A stretch of DNA of 64,000 bases, from contig JALONN010000003.1 of NCBI GenBank assembly GCA_025454915.1, positions 62,001-126,000 of the forward strand, read 5' to 3'. The first letter of the stretch is position 1, and every line of letters starts with the position of its first letter. The stretch comes from Raineya sp. (lineage in GTDB: Bacteria > Bacteroidota > Bacteroidia > Cytophagales > Thermonemataceae). The translations under genes were made by a program, and so were the position numbers. The notes below the pieces were generated by a model. The model made no database searches and was not told where the DNA came from. It was given only the letters and a program-made list of their open reading frames with translations. Below are positions 25,649 to 33,815 of the stretch, piece by piece.

Positions 25649-26122
25649 TTACCTTTTGAAAATACACTCACAGTGTAAATTTTTCAAAAAATTATCATAA
25701 AATGTTTTTCTGTTTTCAGGAGCATTCAAATAACCAATAATCACTTTAGGATAAGCTATTTCAGCCCAATATAGGTAATGAGGCTGTTTCCCTGATAAAT
25801 ATAGAGTGTCTTTATAGGGGATTCTATAGATTTTACCCTCATTTTTAATATTTTGAGCATTTAAGCGATGTCCTGAGAGAATATCATTGCTAATATAAAG
25901 AATTGTAGAATCTGGAAAATGAAACGTGAAAGACAAATGACTGTGCTGATCTTCAAATTTTTCTAGTTTATAGGGTTTTGGAATTTTGGCGAAACAGACA
26001 ATTTTTTGCTCTTGACAAGTGTCAAAACTAGTATCAAAAGCCTTATATATCACTTTATTACTTTTAAGACACCCCATCAAGCTTAAAAAGAATCCAAATA
26101 GTAATATCTTTTTCAATAGCAT
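25649..26122 (-). CDS. Small lipoprotein of unknown function
   Basis: I start the gene at the ATG at 26120-26122 because it gives a clean lipoprotein signal (MLLKKILLFGFFLSLMGCLK, acylated cysteine after LMG); the open frame continues upstream to 26170 without a sensible N-terminus. The 140-residue mature part has four cysteines (DTCQEQKIVCF and HCECIF) and no motif I recognise. The cysteine pairs at both ends could form disulfides outside the cytoplasm. It stands alone on the minus strand. Confidence 0.65.
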   Translation of the reverse strand: MLLKKILLFGFFLSLMGCLKSNKVIYKAFDTSFDTCQEQKIVCFAKIPKPYKLEKFEDQHSHLSFTFHFPDSTILYISNDILSGHRLNAQNIKNEGKIYRIPYKDTLYLSGKQPHYLYWAEIAYPKVIIGYLNAPENRKTFYDNFLKNLHCECIFKR

Positions 26123-26213
26123 AAAATAAATAGCCCTTAAAATTAAGAAATTTACATAAAAAACATACAAGTTAGGTCTTATCAGTAGTTATTATGAACT
26201 AGAGTGAAAAAGA

Positions 26214-26238
26214 AAAAAGCTAGCATTGCTAGCTTTTT
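26214..26238 (-). terminator. Intrinsic terminator of the His/Lys-rich lipoprotein gene
   Basis: A perfect 11-base stem with a three-base loop (AAAAAGCTAGC, ATT, GCTAGCTTTTT) directly after the stop codon, followed by a T-rich run on the minus strand. Confidence 0.85.
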
Positions 26239-26241
26239 GTA

Positions 26242-26808
26242 TTAATCATCGTGGTCATCATGGTCGTGTTTGTCATGTCCTTTGTGTTTACCATGGTCAT
26301 GGTGTTTCTTTTTCTTCTTTTTCTTTTTGTGTTGATGATAATCTACAAAAAAGACCTCGTAACGTCCACAAAATACAACAAACCTGCAAATAGTAAGTTG
26401 TGCAGGTAGAATGTAGATGGAACAACGATAATCTTTATCAATTTTTACAGGAATAATCTCAATTACTTCCTTGTCTTTTACTTTACATTTTACCTTACAA
26501 TGAACTTTATCAGGAGCTATGATAATAGTTTCTACAATTTCTGTTTTAATAGTAATGCGTTCGCTATTCTCCTGCTTTTTTTGTTCAGCTTCTCCAATTA
26601 ATATTTGCAAATTAGGTATAGAACTGGGTTCCACCAGTATTTTTACCTTTTCAAAGTCTTGTTTTTCCAAAGCAACTAAAAATTCGCCAACAGACTCATT
26701 TGCTTTCGTTTTGACCATTTCTTTTTCTTCTTCGGGGCTTTTTTTGCCTCCACAGCTTGTTAAAAAATAAACAAGAGTGAGTAAACTCATTAGTAGTGTT
26801 TTTTTCAT
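26242..26808 (-). CDS. Lipoprotein with NTF2-like domain and a His/Lys/Asp-rich tail
   Basis: The signal MKKTLLMSLLTLVYFLTSCGG carries a lipobox (LTSC). Residues 25-125 resemble the DUF4878-type small lipoproteins (SPEEEKEMVKTKANESVGEF, DFEKVKILVEPSS, VHCKVKCKVKDKEVIEIIPV). A second region up to 158 has hydrophobic and cysteine-containing stretches (YILPAQLTICRFVVFCGRYEVFF). The last 30 residues are a low-complexity tail of eight lysines and then repeated HDH/HDK units with nine histidines, a likely site for divalent metals such as Zn, Ni or Cu. The function is unknown; metal buffering at the envelope is a guess. Confidence 0.75.
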   Translation of the reverse strand: MKKTLLMSLLTLVYFLTSCGGKKSPEEEKEMVKTKANESVGEFLVALEKQDFEKVKILVEPSSIPNLQILIGEAEQKKQENSERITIKTEIVETIIIAPDKVHCKVKCKVKDKEVIEIIPVKIDKDYRCSIYILPAQLTICRFVVFCGRYEVFFVDYHQHKKKKKKKKHHDHGKHKGHDKHDHDDHDD

Positions 26809-26954
26809 GATTTTTGTGTTTTCAAAACGTTTAAATGTAATCTTGAGGGTTTACGATAAATACATTGGAATGGTTGCAAAGAAAATGGTTTCTTGAATAA
26901 TTTAACAACATTTTATCTGAGACAATCGTTATCATTGAAATTTAAAACAAGTTT

Positions 26955-28655
26955 ATGATGTATATTAAACAACTGACTCTTATTGTATTTGTGATGGGTA
27001 TTTTACAGCTAAATGCCCAAGACCGAGTAACAGGCAGAAATTTTGCCACTCGTTCGGAAGTGATTGCCCAAAACGGAATGGTGGCTACAAGCCATCCGCT
27101 TGCCACTCAGGTAGGCTTAGATGTACTTAAAAAAGGAGGTACAGCTATTGATGCAGCCATTGCAGCCAATGCAACACTCGGACTCATGGAGCCGACAGGT
27201 TGTGGTGTTGGAGGAGACTTGTTTGCCATTGTTTGGGATGCCAAAACCCAGAAATTGTATGGTTTGAATGCATCAGGAAGATCTCCCAAATCTTTAACCT
27301 TGGATTACTTTAAACAAAAAGGCATGAAAGCAATTCCTTCGTTTGGGGTACTTCCTGTAAGTGTACCAGGGGCAGTAGATGGCTGGTTTGAGCTTCATAA
27401 AAAGTTTGGAAAACTCAAAATGCAGGATGTTTTGCAGCCTGCTATTGGCTATGCAGAAAACGGCTTTCCGGTTACAGAACTCATAGCCTATTATTTACAA
27501 GGTTCGTACAATCGTTTTCAGAACAATCCTAATTTTAAAGAAACTTACAGCATTAACGGAAAAGCTCCTCAGAAAGGAGATATATTTAAAAACCCAGCAT
27601 TGGCAAATACCTACAAAAAACTGGCAAAAGGTGGTAGAGACGAGTTTTATAAAGGAGATATTGCCAAAACCATAGATGCTACCATGAAAAAACAAGGTGG
27701 TTTTCTGAGCTACGAAGACCTTGCAAGCCACCAATCTGAATGGATAGAGCCTGTTTCTACCAATTACAGAGGCTATGATGTTTGGGAACTGCCTCCCAAC
27801 GGACAAGGGGCTACGGTACTTCAAATGCTTAATATTTTGGAAGGTTATGAATTTAAACCTGAAGATTTTGGTACAGCTCGCCACATTCATTTGTTTACAG
27901 AAGCCAAAAAATTGGTTTTTGAAGACAGAGCTAAATACTACGCAGACCCAAATTTTGCTAAAATCCCTCTGAAGGAGCTGATTTCTAAAGAATATGCCAA
28001 AAAAAGAAGAGAGTTAATAAATCAAAACAGAGCCAATTATAATTATAAAGCAGGTGATAATTTTGCCAAAGAAACCATTTATATGTGTGTGGCAGATAAA
28101 GATGGCAACATGATTTCACTCATTCAGAGTAATTATAGAGGTATGGGTTCTGGGGTTGTGCCAGATGGTTTGGGTTTTATGTTACAAGATAGAGGTGAAC
28201 TTTTTAGCCTTGAAGAAGGGCATAACAATGTGTATGCACCTCAAAAAAGACCTTTTCATACCATTATTCCTGCATTTGTAACAAAAAATGGAAAGCCATT
28301 GATGACTTTTGGTGTGATGGGAGGGGACTTTCAGCCTTTGGGACATACTCAAATTATCATGAACATCGTGGATTTTAAAATGAATTTGCAAGAAGCAGGA
28401 GATGCTCCACGCATTGACCATTTGGGTTCTACTGACCCCACAGGAGCAGAAGAACGAGATGCAAGAGGTGGAACAATTACCTTAGAATCTGGATTTGATT
28501 ATGAAGTAATTCGTAAACTCATGCAAATGGGGCATAAAGTAGGCTACGGATTTGGAGGCTATGGTGGTTATCAGGCGATTTGGTGGGATGCTGAGAAAAA
28601 AGTCTATTATGGTGCCTCTGAAAGCCGAAAAGACGGGCAAGCAGGAGGATATTAA
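26955..28655 (+). CDS. ggt: Gamma-glutamyltransferase, exported (Ntn hydrolase)
   Basis: This 566-residue protein has a signal peptide (MMYIKQLTLIVFVMGILQLNAQ) and the gamma-glutamyltranspeptidase fold throughout, with ASGRSPKSLTLDYF, PGAVDGWFELH and the autoprocessing nucleophile at T374 in KETIYMCVADKDGN. The surroundings (ISLIQSNYRGMGSGVV, GELFSLEEGHNNVYAPQKRP) fit the YwrD-like branch, where the second Thr and the His of the usual TTH motif are replaced, here by I and Y. The enzyme cleaves or transfers the gamma-glutamyl group of glutathione and related peptides in the periplasm; the branch may prefer other gamma-glutamyl substrates. It is a single gene ending in a strong terminator. Confidence 0.93.
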   Translation: MMYIKQLTLIVFVMGILQLNAQDRVTGRNFATRSEVIAQNGMVATSHPLATQVGLDVLKKGGTAIDAAIAANATLGLMEPTGCGVGGDLFAIVWDAKTQKLYGLNASGRSPKSLTLDYFKQKGMKAIPSFGVLPVSVPGAVDGWFELHKKFGKLKMQDVLQPAIGYAENGFPVTELIAYYLQGSYNRFQNNPNFKETYSINGKAPQKGDIFKNPALANTYKKLAKGGRDEFYKGDIAKTIDATMKKQGGFLSYEDLASHQSEWIEPVSTNYRGYDVWELPPNGQGATVLQMLNILEGYEFKPEDFGTARHIHLFTEAKKLVFEDRAKYYADPNFAKIPLKELISKEYAKKRRELINQNRANYNYKAGDNFAKETIYMCVADKDGNMISLIQSNYRGMGSGVVPDGLGFMLQDRGELFSLEEGHNNVYAPQKRPFHTIIPAFVTKNGKPLMTFGVMGGDFQPLGHTQIIMNIVDFKMNLQEAGDAPRIDHLGSTDPTGAEERDARGGTITLESGFDYEVIRKLMQMGHKVGYGFGGYGGYQAIWWDAEKKVYYGASESRKDGQAGGY

Positions 28656-28680
28656 AAAAGGGCTGATTTCAGCCCTTTTT
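28655..28680. terminator. Bidirectional terminator after ggt
   Basis: A perfect 12-base stem (AAAAAGGGCTGA, TT, TCAGCCCTTTTT) overlapping the ggt stop codon. It also lies four bases from the stop of the convergent gene at 28684. Confidence 0.85.
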
Positions 28681-28683
28681 GGT

Positions 28684-29088
28684 TTATTTACAAACTTCAA
28701 ACACATAAGGAGTTTCGCTCCATTTGTTTGTTTCGTAGTTTTTGGATCTAAAAATAATGTTTAAAGTTTCACCAGCTTTTGTTTTTTTGATGTTCCAAGG
28801 CTTATTTGTCCACTCAGAGCCTTCACCAATAGAAGGGATTTTTTTCTCAAAAACAGGCTGAATAATACCATTTTTGATGGTACCTGTAAAAGATGCATTT
28901 GCCTGCGTTCCAGCATAGTCATCAGTTGTCAGCGTTCCAGCGATTTGGTTATTGGGTAAAAATTTGATTTTAATAGTTGTTTCAGATTTTAAGCCTGCAT
29001 TGGAAAAACATTTTTCCTGTGATTGAGCCACAGCCTGAAAACCTAAAATCATAAAAAAAATAAAGAAAGTAATTTTGAAGACCTGCAT
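28684..29088 (-). CDS. Small secreted protein of unknown function
   Basis: A 134-residue protein with signal peptide MQVFKITFFIFFMILGFQ and then AVAQ. The mature part has one cysteine near each end (KCFSNAG and VFEVCK) and an alternating beta pattern (IKIKFLPNNQIAGTLTTDDY, NASFTGTIKNGIIQPVFEK), suggesting a single small beta-barrel or sandwich closed by a disulfide. The layout recalls lipocalin-like or CreA-like exported domains, but I cannot assign one. It is a single gene. Confidence 0.7.
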   Translation of the reverse strand: MQVFKITFFIFFMILGFQAVAQSQEKCFSNAGLKSETTIKIKFLPNNQIAGTLTTDDYAGTQANASFTGTIKNGIIQPVFEKKIPSIGEGSEWTNKPWNIKKTKAGETLNIIFRSKNYETNKWSETPYVFEVCK

Positions 29089-29152
29089 AATAATTTTTGA
29101 TTAAAAGTGAATAGACAATTCATTTCAAATTCTGTACCATTAGTAGTATAGA

Positions 29153-30100
29153 TTAATATTTTTTGTTTTTTTCAATATCTTTTTGAATAAACTCATCTTC
29201 ATAATCTTCTACTTTGGAGATAAGCATCAGCTTATCAGCTAAATATATAAACTTATACTTCTTTTTCGTATAGATTTCATACTCAAAATAAAGTCTCTTT
29301 TTGTTGTTATCTGTGGAGGTATGATCGAAATAAAAAGATTCTAATTTATTTTTGATAGTAAATTTAGAGCTTAATTTTTTAGTTTCTCGATTATAAAAAT
29401 AACCTGTTGAATCTGTTTCTAAAATAATTGTGCCTAAATAATAGTCTGAGATTATCTGATAAACCTGTTTGAGTTCTAAATAAACAGAATCTTTATGCAG
29501 AAAATCTTTGAAATAAAAAGTGTCATTTTGAAAATAATACTCAGTATAAAAATTAGATTTTATTCTGCTCAAATTTCTGGGAACTTGGATATTTAAAATA
29601 TTTTTAATTTTCTCGTTCATAGGAGATTCTACAACTTTTTTTAAAGTAAGAGAATCTACCGTCAATTCATCAGTTCTATCATATTCGTCTGCTGAGGCTA
29701 AAAACTTTTTTCTGGCTGTTTTTAGTTCTGAAAAATTTAGAATACCATACTCAAGCAATTTTAAAACTGTTTCTGCTCTGTTAAACTGTTGATCCAAGCG
29801 AATACGAATACCCAAACTTTTTACTTTAGCATAATCAAATTGATTGTCATACGATAATTTATAATCAATAGTGTTGGAGTGATTTAATTCGAGATAAACT
29901 TTCTTTTTGAAACTTGGATAATATGTTTTGAGAAAATGATGGCATAAAAAAGCAATGGCTTGGTTTTGATATTGAGTTTCACCTATTACAAGCCCTTCAT
30001 AATATACATTGCCAATTCTCCCTGTCATACTAGCATAGGTATGTCCGAAAGATTTAAGTAAGGTAACTAAGAATAAAAATATGAGTATGAAATATTTCAT
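29153..30100 (-). CDS. Exported hypothetical protein, last gene of the PH-like operon
   Basis: A hydrophobic start (MKYFILIFLFLVTLLKSFGH) looks like a signal peptide; the remaining 295 residues are rich in Tyr, Phe, Lys and Asp with no recognised motif. It is predicted to be periplasmic or outer-membrane associated. Its start codon lies one base after the stop of the upstream PH-like gene, so translation is probably coupled. The three genes 30941-29153 form one tight unit, which suggests a common role at the envelope. I do not recognise the family. Confidence 0.7.
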   Translation of the reverse strand: MKYFILIFLFLVTLLKSFGHTYASMTGRIGNVYYEGLVIGETQYQNQAIAFLCHHFLKTYYPSFKKKVYLELNHSNTIDYKLSYDNQFDYAKVKSLGIRIRLDQQFNRAETVLKLLEYGILNFSELKTARKKFLASADEYDRTDELTVDSLTLKKVVESPMNEKIKNILNIQVPRNLSRIKSNFYTEYYFQNDTFYFKDFLHKDSVYLELKQVYQIISDYYLGTIILETDSTGYFYNRETKKLSSKFTIKNKLESFYFDHTSTDNNKKRLYFEYEIYTKKKYKFIYLADKLMLISKVEDYEDEFIQKDIEKNKKY

Positions 30101-30101
30101 G

Positions 30102-30512
30102 TTATTTTTTTAGCATTTTATCTAGTTTATTAAAAAAATGTGTCATACCATGAACATAAGTTCCTTTGAGGATATATTTTTTATCATAGGTTTCTACTAT
30201 TATATTGTGGTAATAATCATTTTTTCTGTGTACTTCTTTAATTTTTAAGCTAGTAATACTGGTGAGAGGTATTATTATTTGCTTTCTTGTAATAAGGTGT
30301 CTTATAATAAGATGTTTATTATCAATGCTATATTCTTTATAGTATGAAAATAAAAGAAAGGCTATATTCCCCCAAATAAATAAAAAAATAAAAATAATAA
30401 ATGATGAATTATTAGAAGTATTGTGAATCTTGTCTATTATCCAAAATATAATTGAAGCAAAAAAGTATAAAAGTGGAGATATGTATGCTTTGAGCTTGAG
30501 GGTTGTTGTCAT
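30102..30512 (-). CDS. Two-TM membrane protein with PH-like domain (paralog 2)
   Basis: Residues 12-60 contain two membrane segments (SPLLYFFASIIFWIIDKI and IIFIFLFIWGNIAFLLFSYY). The C-terminal half reads as a bacterial PH-like beta-domain (EYSIDNKHLIIRHLITRKQIIIPLTSI... HNIIVETYDKKYILKG). It is a clear paralog of the next gene upstream, with identical motifs (HNIIVET, KG.Y..M..FF). The soluble part should be cytoplasmic. Such two-TM/PH-like proteins are common in Bacteroidota and not understood. Confidence 0.72.
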   Translation of the reverse strand: MTTTLKLKAYISPLLYFFASIIFWIIDKIHNTSNNSSFIIFIFLFIWGNIAFLLFSYYKEYSIDNKHLIIRHLITRKQIIIPLTSITSLKIKEVHRKNDYYHNIIVETYDKKYILKGTYVHGMTHFFNKLDKMLKK

Positions 30513-30515
30513 AAA

Positions 30516-30941
30516 TTACTGTTTTACGGCTTTCTCTAGTTCATAAAAAAACTGTATCATCTCGTTGATATACACACCTTTGAGGGTATATTCACCATTT
30601 TTGGTTTCTACGATAATATTATGATAATGTCCGTTTCTCATGCTTTTCTCATGAAGTTTTAAATTGGTAATGCTTTTTAAAGGAATAGAGGTCTGTTTTT
30701 TTGTAATCAGATTTTTGATGTTAAGATTTTGGCTGTCAAAGCTATACTCTTGATAATCAAAAAATAAGGTATAAACTACTATACCAATACAAAGTGCAGA
30801 AATTAATAAAAAATAAGAAGTGTAATCGAATTTAACTGCTCCTGAACTGTTTGCATTTTCTACCATCATCCAAAATAGGATAGGAATGAAAATTAAAACA
30901 GCGGGAATCCAATAGGCTCTGGGCTTAAGTGTTGTTGTCAT
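30516..30941 (-). CDS. Two-TM membrane protein with PH-like domain (paralog 1)
   Basis: The 141-residue protein has the same plan as its downstream paralog: start MTTTLKPRAYWIPAVLIFI, two membrane segments up to about residue 62, and a PH-like domain (EYSFDSQNLNIKNLITKKQT, SIPLKSITNLKLHEKSMRNG, HYHNIIVETKNGEYTLKG). Both genes start with MTTTLK and share spacing, so they are a recent duplication. It is first in the three-gene unit. Membrane-anchored PH-like domains usually bind proteins or lipids, but no function is shown here. Confidence 0.72.
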   Translation of the reverse strand: MTTTLKPRAYWIPAVLIFIPILFWMMVENANSSGAVKFDYTSYFLLISALCIGIVVYTLFFDYQEYSFDSQNLNIKNLITKKQTSIPLKSITNLKLHEKSMRNGHYHNIIVETKNGEYTLKGVYINEMIQFFYELEKAVKQ

Positions 30942-30996
30942 GGTAGTTAATTTTAATAATTGAATGTAAAAAATAAAAAATACTCAAATATGTGTT

Positions 30997-32019
30997 TTAA
31001 GGCAATACCAGTTTAGCTTTCTCTTTGGCGATACCAATTTTGGCAATACTACCCGAATTGAAACGAAGTTTATCGGCTTCGATGCCATCACTGAAAATAA
31101 TACCAGTTTTTTCCATCAACGACTCCACAACCAATTCATTTTGAGGCGTAATAATGCCTGCTGAAATCTGGGCTTGTGAGGTTTTACTGATAAAAGGTTC
31201 TCTGACAATGAAAATAAGCTGTTCGGTGTCCCAAGGCACTTTGGGGCGTTCGCAAATTTGCTTGCCTCCAAATGCCTGATGAATGCCATTTGCCATATTA
31301 AAAAGCGAACTCATCCAGCCTGTAGCTCCTGCACCTGTGGAAATAATGATGCCACTTGATGAATGGGTTTCTGTAATATCCTGATAAGTAATAAGATAGC
31401 GAGCTGAAGTATGAGAGTTAGGACCAATAAAAAAATCGTTGAAGGCTAATAGCCTCTGTCCATCATCCAACAATACTTCTGCCATTGTTGCTAGTTTATA
31501 ATTGTAATTGCCTTTTAAAACATTCCAGAGGGCTTGCTCAAAGGTTTGAGCATTGAAAGGGAGTAAAATTCCATCGAAACGGCTGGGGTCGGGGTTTATA
31601 CCAATGATAGGCAAATTGTTGGTGTATTTGGCTGTATTGGCAACCAGACCATCTTGCCCTACAACAATGATTAAATCGTTTTCAGAAAAAATAAAAGAGG
31701 GGAGAAAGGTATTGTCTATTACTTTCACTTTCAGATGTTTCGCAGTAATATTCTGCACCATTTCGAGTACAGTATATTGTTGTTTGTGGGCTTTATCAAA
31801 GTCTGAAAACTCTCCCGAACCCACATCTTTCATTTTCTTTTTTCGATTACCAGTTACACTTCTTAAAGACTCTTTACTCAAAAAATTACTTTGAACTTCC
31901 AAGTTTTCTCTTTTTCGTTCTATAGCAAATTGAGCCTGCTGAACAGTGTTGTATTGCTCTGTTAAGAGTTCCAGTCGTGTTTTACTTTTGACAATAATGG
32001 CTTTTTCGATAGTAGCCAT
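30997..32019 (-). CDS. NAD kinase-like (DAGK/NADK-fold) protein with altered GGDG motif
   Basis: The N-terminal 75 residues are helical and charged. From about residue 85 the protein follows the ATP-NAD kinase fold: a diphosphate-binding loop VVGQDGLVANTA (121-124 GQDG in place of GGDG), then IGINPDPSRFDG, and STGAGATGW matching the NAD kinase STPTGSTAY region. At 340 residues it is longer than housekeeping NADKs. The GQDG aspartate is kept, so catalysis is possible, but its substrate may differ. The next gene upstream is an SPFH/band-7 protein on the same strand, 120 bases away, suggesting membrane-linked action. Whether it phosphorylates NAD is not shown. Confidence 0.75.
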   Translation of the reverse strand: MATIEKAIIVKSKTRLELLTEQYNTVQQAQFAIERKRENLEVQSNFLSKESLRSVTGNRKKKMKDVGSGEFSDFDKAHKQQYTVLEMVQNITAKHLKVKVIDNTFLPSFIFSENDLIIVVGQDGLVANTAKYTNNLPIIGINPDPSRFDGILLPFNAQTFEQALWNVLKGNYNYKLATMAEVLLDDGQRLLAFNDFFIGPNSHTSARYLITYQDITETHSSSGIIISTGAGATGWMSSLFNMANGIHQAFGGKQICERPKVPWDTEQLIFIVREPFISKTSQAQISAGIITPQNELVVESLMEKTGIIFSDGIEADKLRFNSGSIAKIGIAKEKAKLVLP

Positions 32020-32142
32020 GCGAATAAAATTTTTAGTATGAAGTAGTTAGTAATGAGTAGTTTGAAATCTTAGAAAAAGGAATATGGAAAAAAGACTTTA
32101 AAAACACTCTTTTTTCTTTCATCTTTTCTTTTACTTCTCATT

Positions 32143-33147
32143 TTATGACATCAAATTCTGTAACAAATCTGGTGAAATATTAAGATTATTAATTTTTTGA
32201 GGGTTTTCGGCGAGCTCCCTGAATGCCAAAGCAATATTGAGTTTGGCATCTCCACCATTCTGGCTGATAGCCATGAGGGTTTTCCAGTCTAGGTGTTTAT
32301 AAGGCTCAAGAGAGGCTTCTAGTACATATTTTGAAGTATCTGCTTCTTTTTTGTCGTTTTCAGCTTTGAGTTTTACGAGTTCTGTACGTTGTTGCTCTAA
32401 TGTGATACTGGTAGCCAGTTGCATTTCTTCTAATTTTTGCTGATTTTCCTGTGTCAAGAACTTCGTTTCCATTTGTTTTTCAACGATTTGCTTCCTTTTT
32501 TCCTCAACTGCAATTTCTGTATTGAGCTCACTTTCCTTGATTTTTCGTTCCTGTTCAACAGCAAAGTTCCTGCGATTATAGATAGCTTGGTCTGCTTCCT
32601 GCTGCACACTTTCTCTTGTTTCGGCTTCTAAGGCTCTTTCCATCTCTGGGCTTGCTTTTACGGCTATTACATTGACTGCAAGAGGCTCTATACCAAGCAT
32701 TTTAATAGCTTCTGATGATTGTACACCAGCCTTGATGGTTTCTTCTATTTTTTTACCACTTCTGATAGCCTCTTTGAGTGTAAGTCCCTGAATAAGAGCT
32801 TTGGTAGCTGTTTGAGCTTCGTTAGTAAGACGCTGAGTAATCTTTTCGGCATCAGTACTTTTATAATTACCATAATTATCTACACTAAAATCGAGTAATT
32901 CGGCAAGCTGTTTGGGATTAGAAACTTTATAAGTAACTTGTCCTTGTATGGAAATGGTCTGGAAATCACGTGTAGATTCGCTGAAATAGAACTGAACGTC
33001 ATTACTACCCAAAGGAATGGCAACAATAGAGGTATTGTAAGCCATATAAAAAAATGATAAACCTCTGCCTTCTGCTTTGAGTTTTCCAGCACTATAACGC
33101 ATTACATAGGTCATGGCATCAAATTTAATGTACTTTATTCCAAACAT
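32143..33147 (-). CDS. SPFH/band-7 (stomatin/prohibitin-like) protein
   Basis: The start at the ATG 33145-33147 (MFGIKYIKFDAMTYVMRYSA) is chosen because the consensus promoter at 33193-33222 would put transcription start downstream of the longer reading. Residues 5-200 match the SPFH domain (VTYKVSNPKQLAELLDF, ALIQGLTLKEAI, GIEPLAVNVIAVKASPEMER), followed by a coiled coil of about 100 residues rich in Glu, Gln and Lys (EAETRESVQQEADQAIYNRR). There is no membrane segment of its own, so it probably attaches to the inner membrane through the SPFH face and oligomerises. SPFH proteins scaffold membrane microdomains. The NADK-like gene follows and probably works with it. Confidence 0.85.
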   Translation of the reverse strand: MFGIKYIKFDAMTYVMRYSAGKLKAEGRGLSFFYMAYNTSIVAIPLGSNDVQFYFSESTRDFQTISIQGQVTYKVSNPKQLAELLDFSVDNYGNYKSTDAEKITQRLTNEAQTATKALIQGLTLKEAIRSGKKIEETIKAGVQSSEAIKMLGIEPLAVNVIAVKASPEMERALEAETRESVQQEADQAIYNRRNFAVEQERKIKESELNTEIAVEEKRKQIVEKQMETKFLTQENQQKLEEMQLATSITLEQQRTELVKLKAENDKKEADTSKYVLEASLEPYKHLDWKTLMAISQNGGDAKLNIALAFRELAENPQKINNLNISPDLLQNLMS

Positions 33148-33192
33148 AAATGAAAGAGTTTGAGTAGTTAGAATAATAAACAGGTAACTACA

Positions 33193-33222
33193 CAAATATA
33201 AGAACTTTTCTATTTTTACCAA
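33193..33222 (-). promoter_or_regulatory. Consensus Bacteroidota promoter of the SPFH gene
   Basis: On the minus strand, TTG (33220-33222), a 19-base spacer and TATATTTG (33193-33200) match the Bacteroidota consensus. The leader to the ATG at 33147 would be about 40 bases. Confidence 0.65.
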
Positions 33223-33239
33223 GAAAAATTGAACAAAGC

Positions 33240-33803
33240 ATGAAAGACATTAAAATTTATACACAGGGTTTCCCTGATGGGACATTTAGAAAACAACGAT
33301 ACTTTTTTCATATTATTGATAATGAGATTTTCATACCCAATGAAAGTATAGGTAGAGACAGTTTGGGAGAACCTTTATTTCCAGAACAAATGAAATGGAT
33401 TCAACAGTTTGAAAAACAAGGCTGTGAGTATGCAGGTTGTGGACAATGGACTTGCAGGAAAGGAGAGGTTTTAGAGAAAATTATAGAAAAATTACGAATG
33501 GTAGAAAACTTTAAGGGTGTGTATTCTATGATTAACTACTATAGAAATGATGCTATTAGTGGTATTAATCAAATTATTATTGATAGTGAAGCTCAAATAA
33601 AACAAGTAACATTCAAAGAAACATATTATGACCATTACGAGAAACTGACAGAAGAGAAAGAAACTTTATATGAAATTTGTAACCAAAGCTATCAGGAAGA
33701 AACAGGGATTTTAAATCTTACAACTAATTATACAATTGCTATGAAGAAATGGCGATTCTGTGTAGATTTGCCTAATAATTCATTTGTAACTGATTATATA
33801 TAA
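33240..33803 (+). CDS. Hypothetical cytoplasmic protein
   Basis: This 187-residue protein has no signal or membrane segment. It is rich in Tyr, Ile and Lys and carries CEYAGCGQWTCRKGE near residue 61, three closely spaced cysteines that could bind a metal. The C-terminal part (EETGILNLTTNYTIAMKKWRF) is beta-like. I recognise no family. It is divergent from the SPFH gene and lies 12 bases before the BatD-like gene on the same strand, so the two are likely co-transcribed. Confidence 0.65.
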   Translation: MKDIKIYTQGFPDGTFRKQRYFFHIIDNEIFIPNESIGRDSLGEPLFPEQMKWIQQFEKQGCEYAGCGQWTCRKGEVLEKIIEKLRMVENFKGVYSMINYYRNDAISGINQIIIDSEAQIKQVTFKETYYDHYEKLTEEKETLYEICNQSYQEETGILNLTTNYTIAMKKWRFCVDLPNNSFVTDYI

Positions 33804-33815
33804 AATTATAAAAAA

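Noticed and set aside
26258..26335. Short tandem repeat that might be a CRISPR or satellite
   Set aside because: It encodes the low-complexity Lys/His/Asp tail of the lipoprotein and has no spacer-repeat structure.
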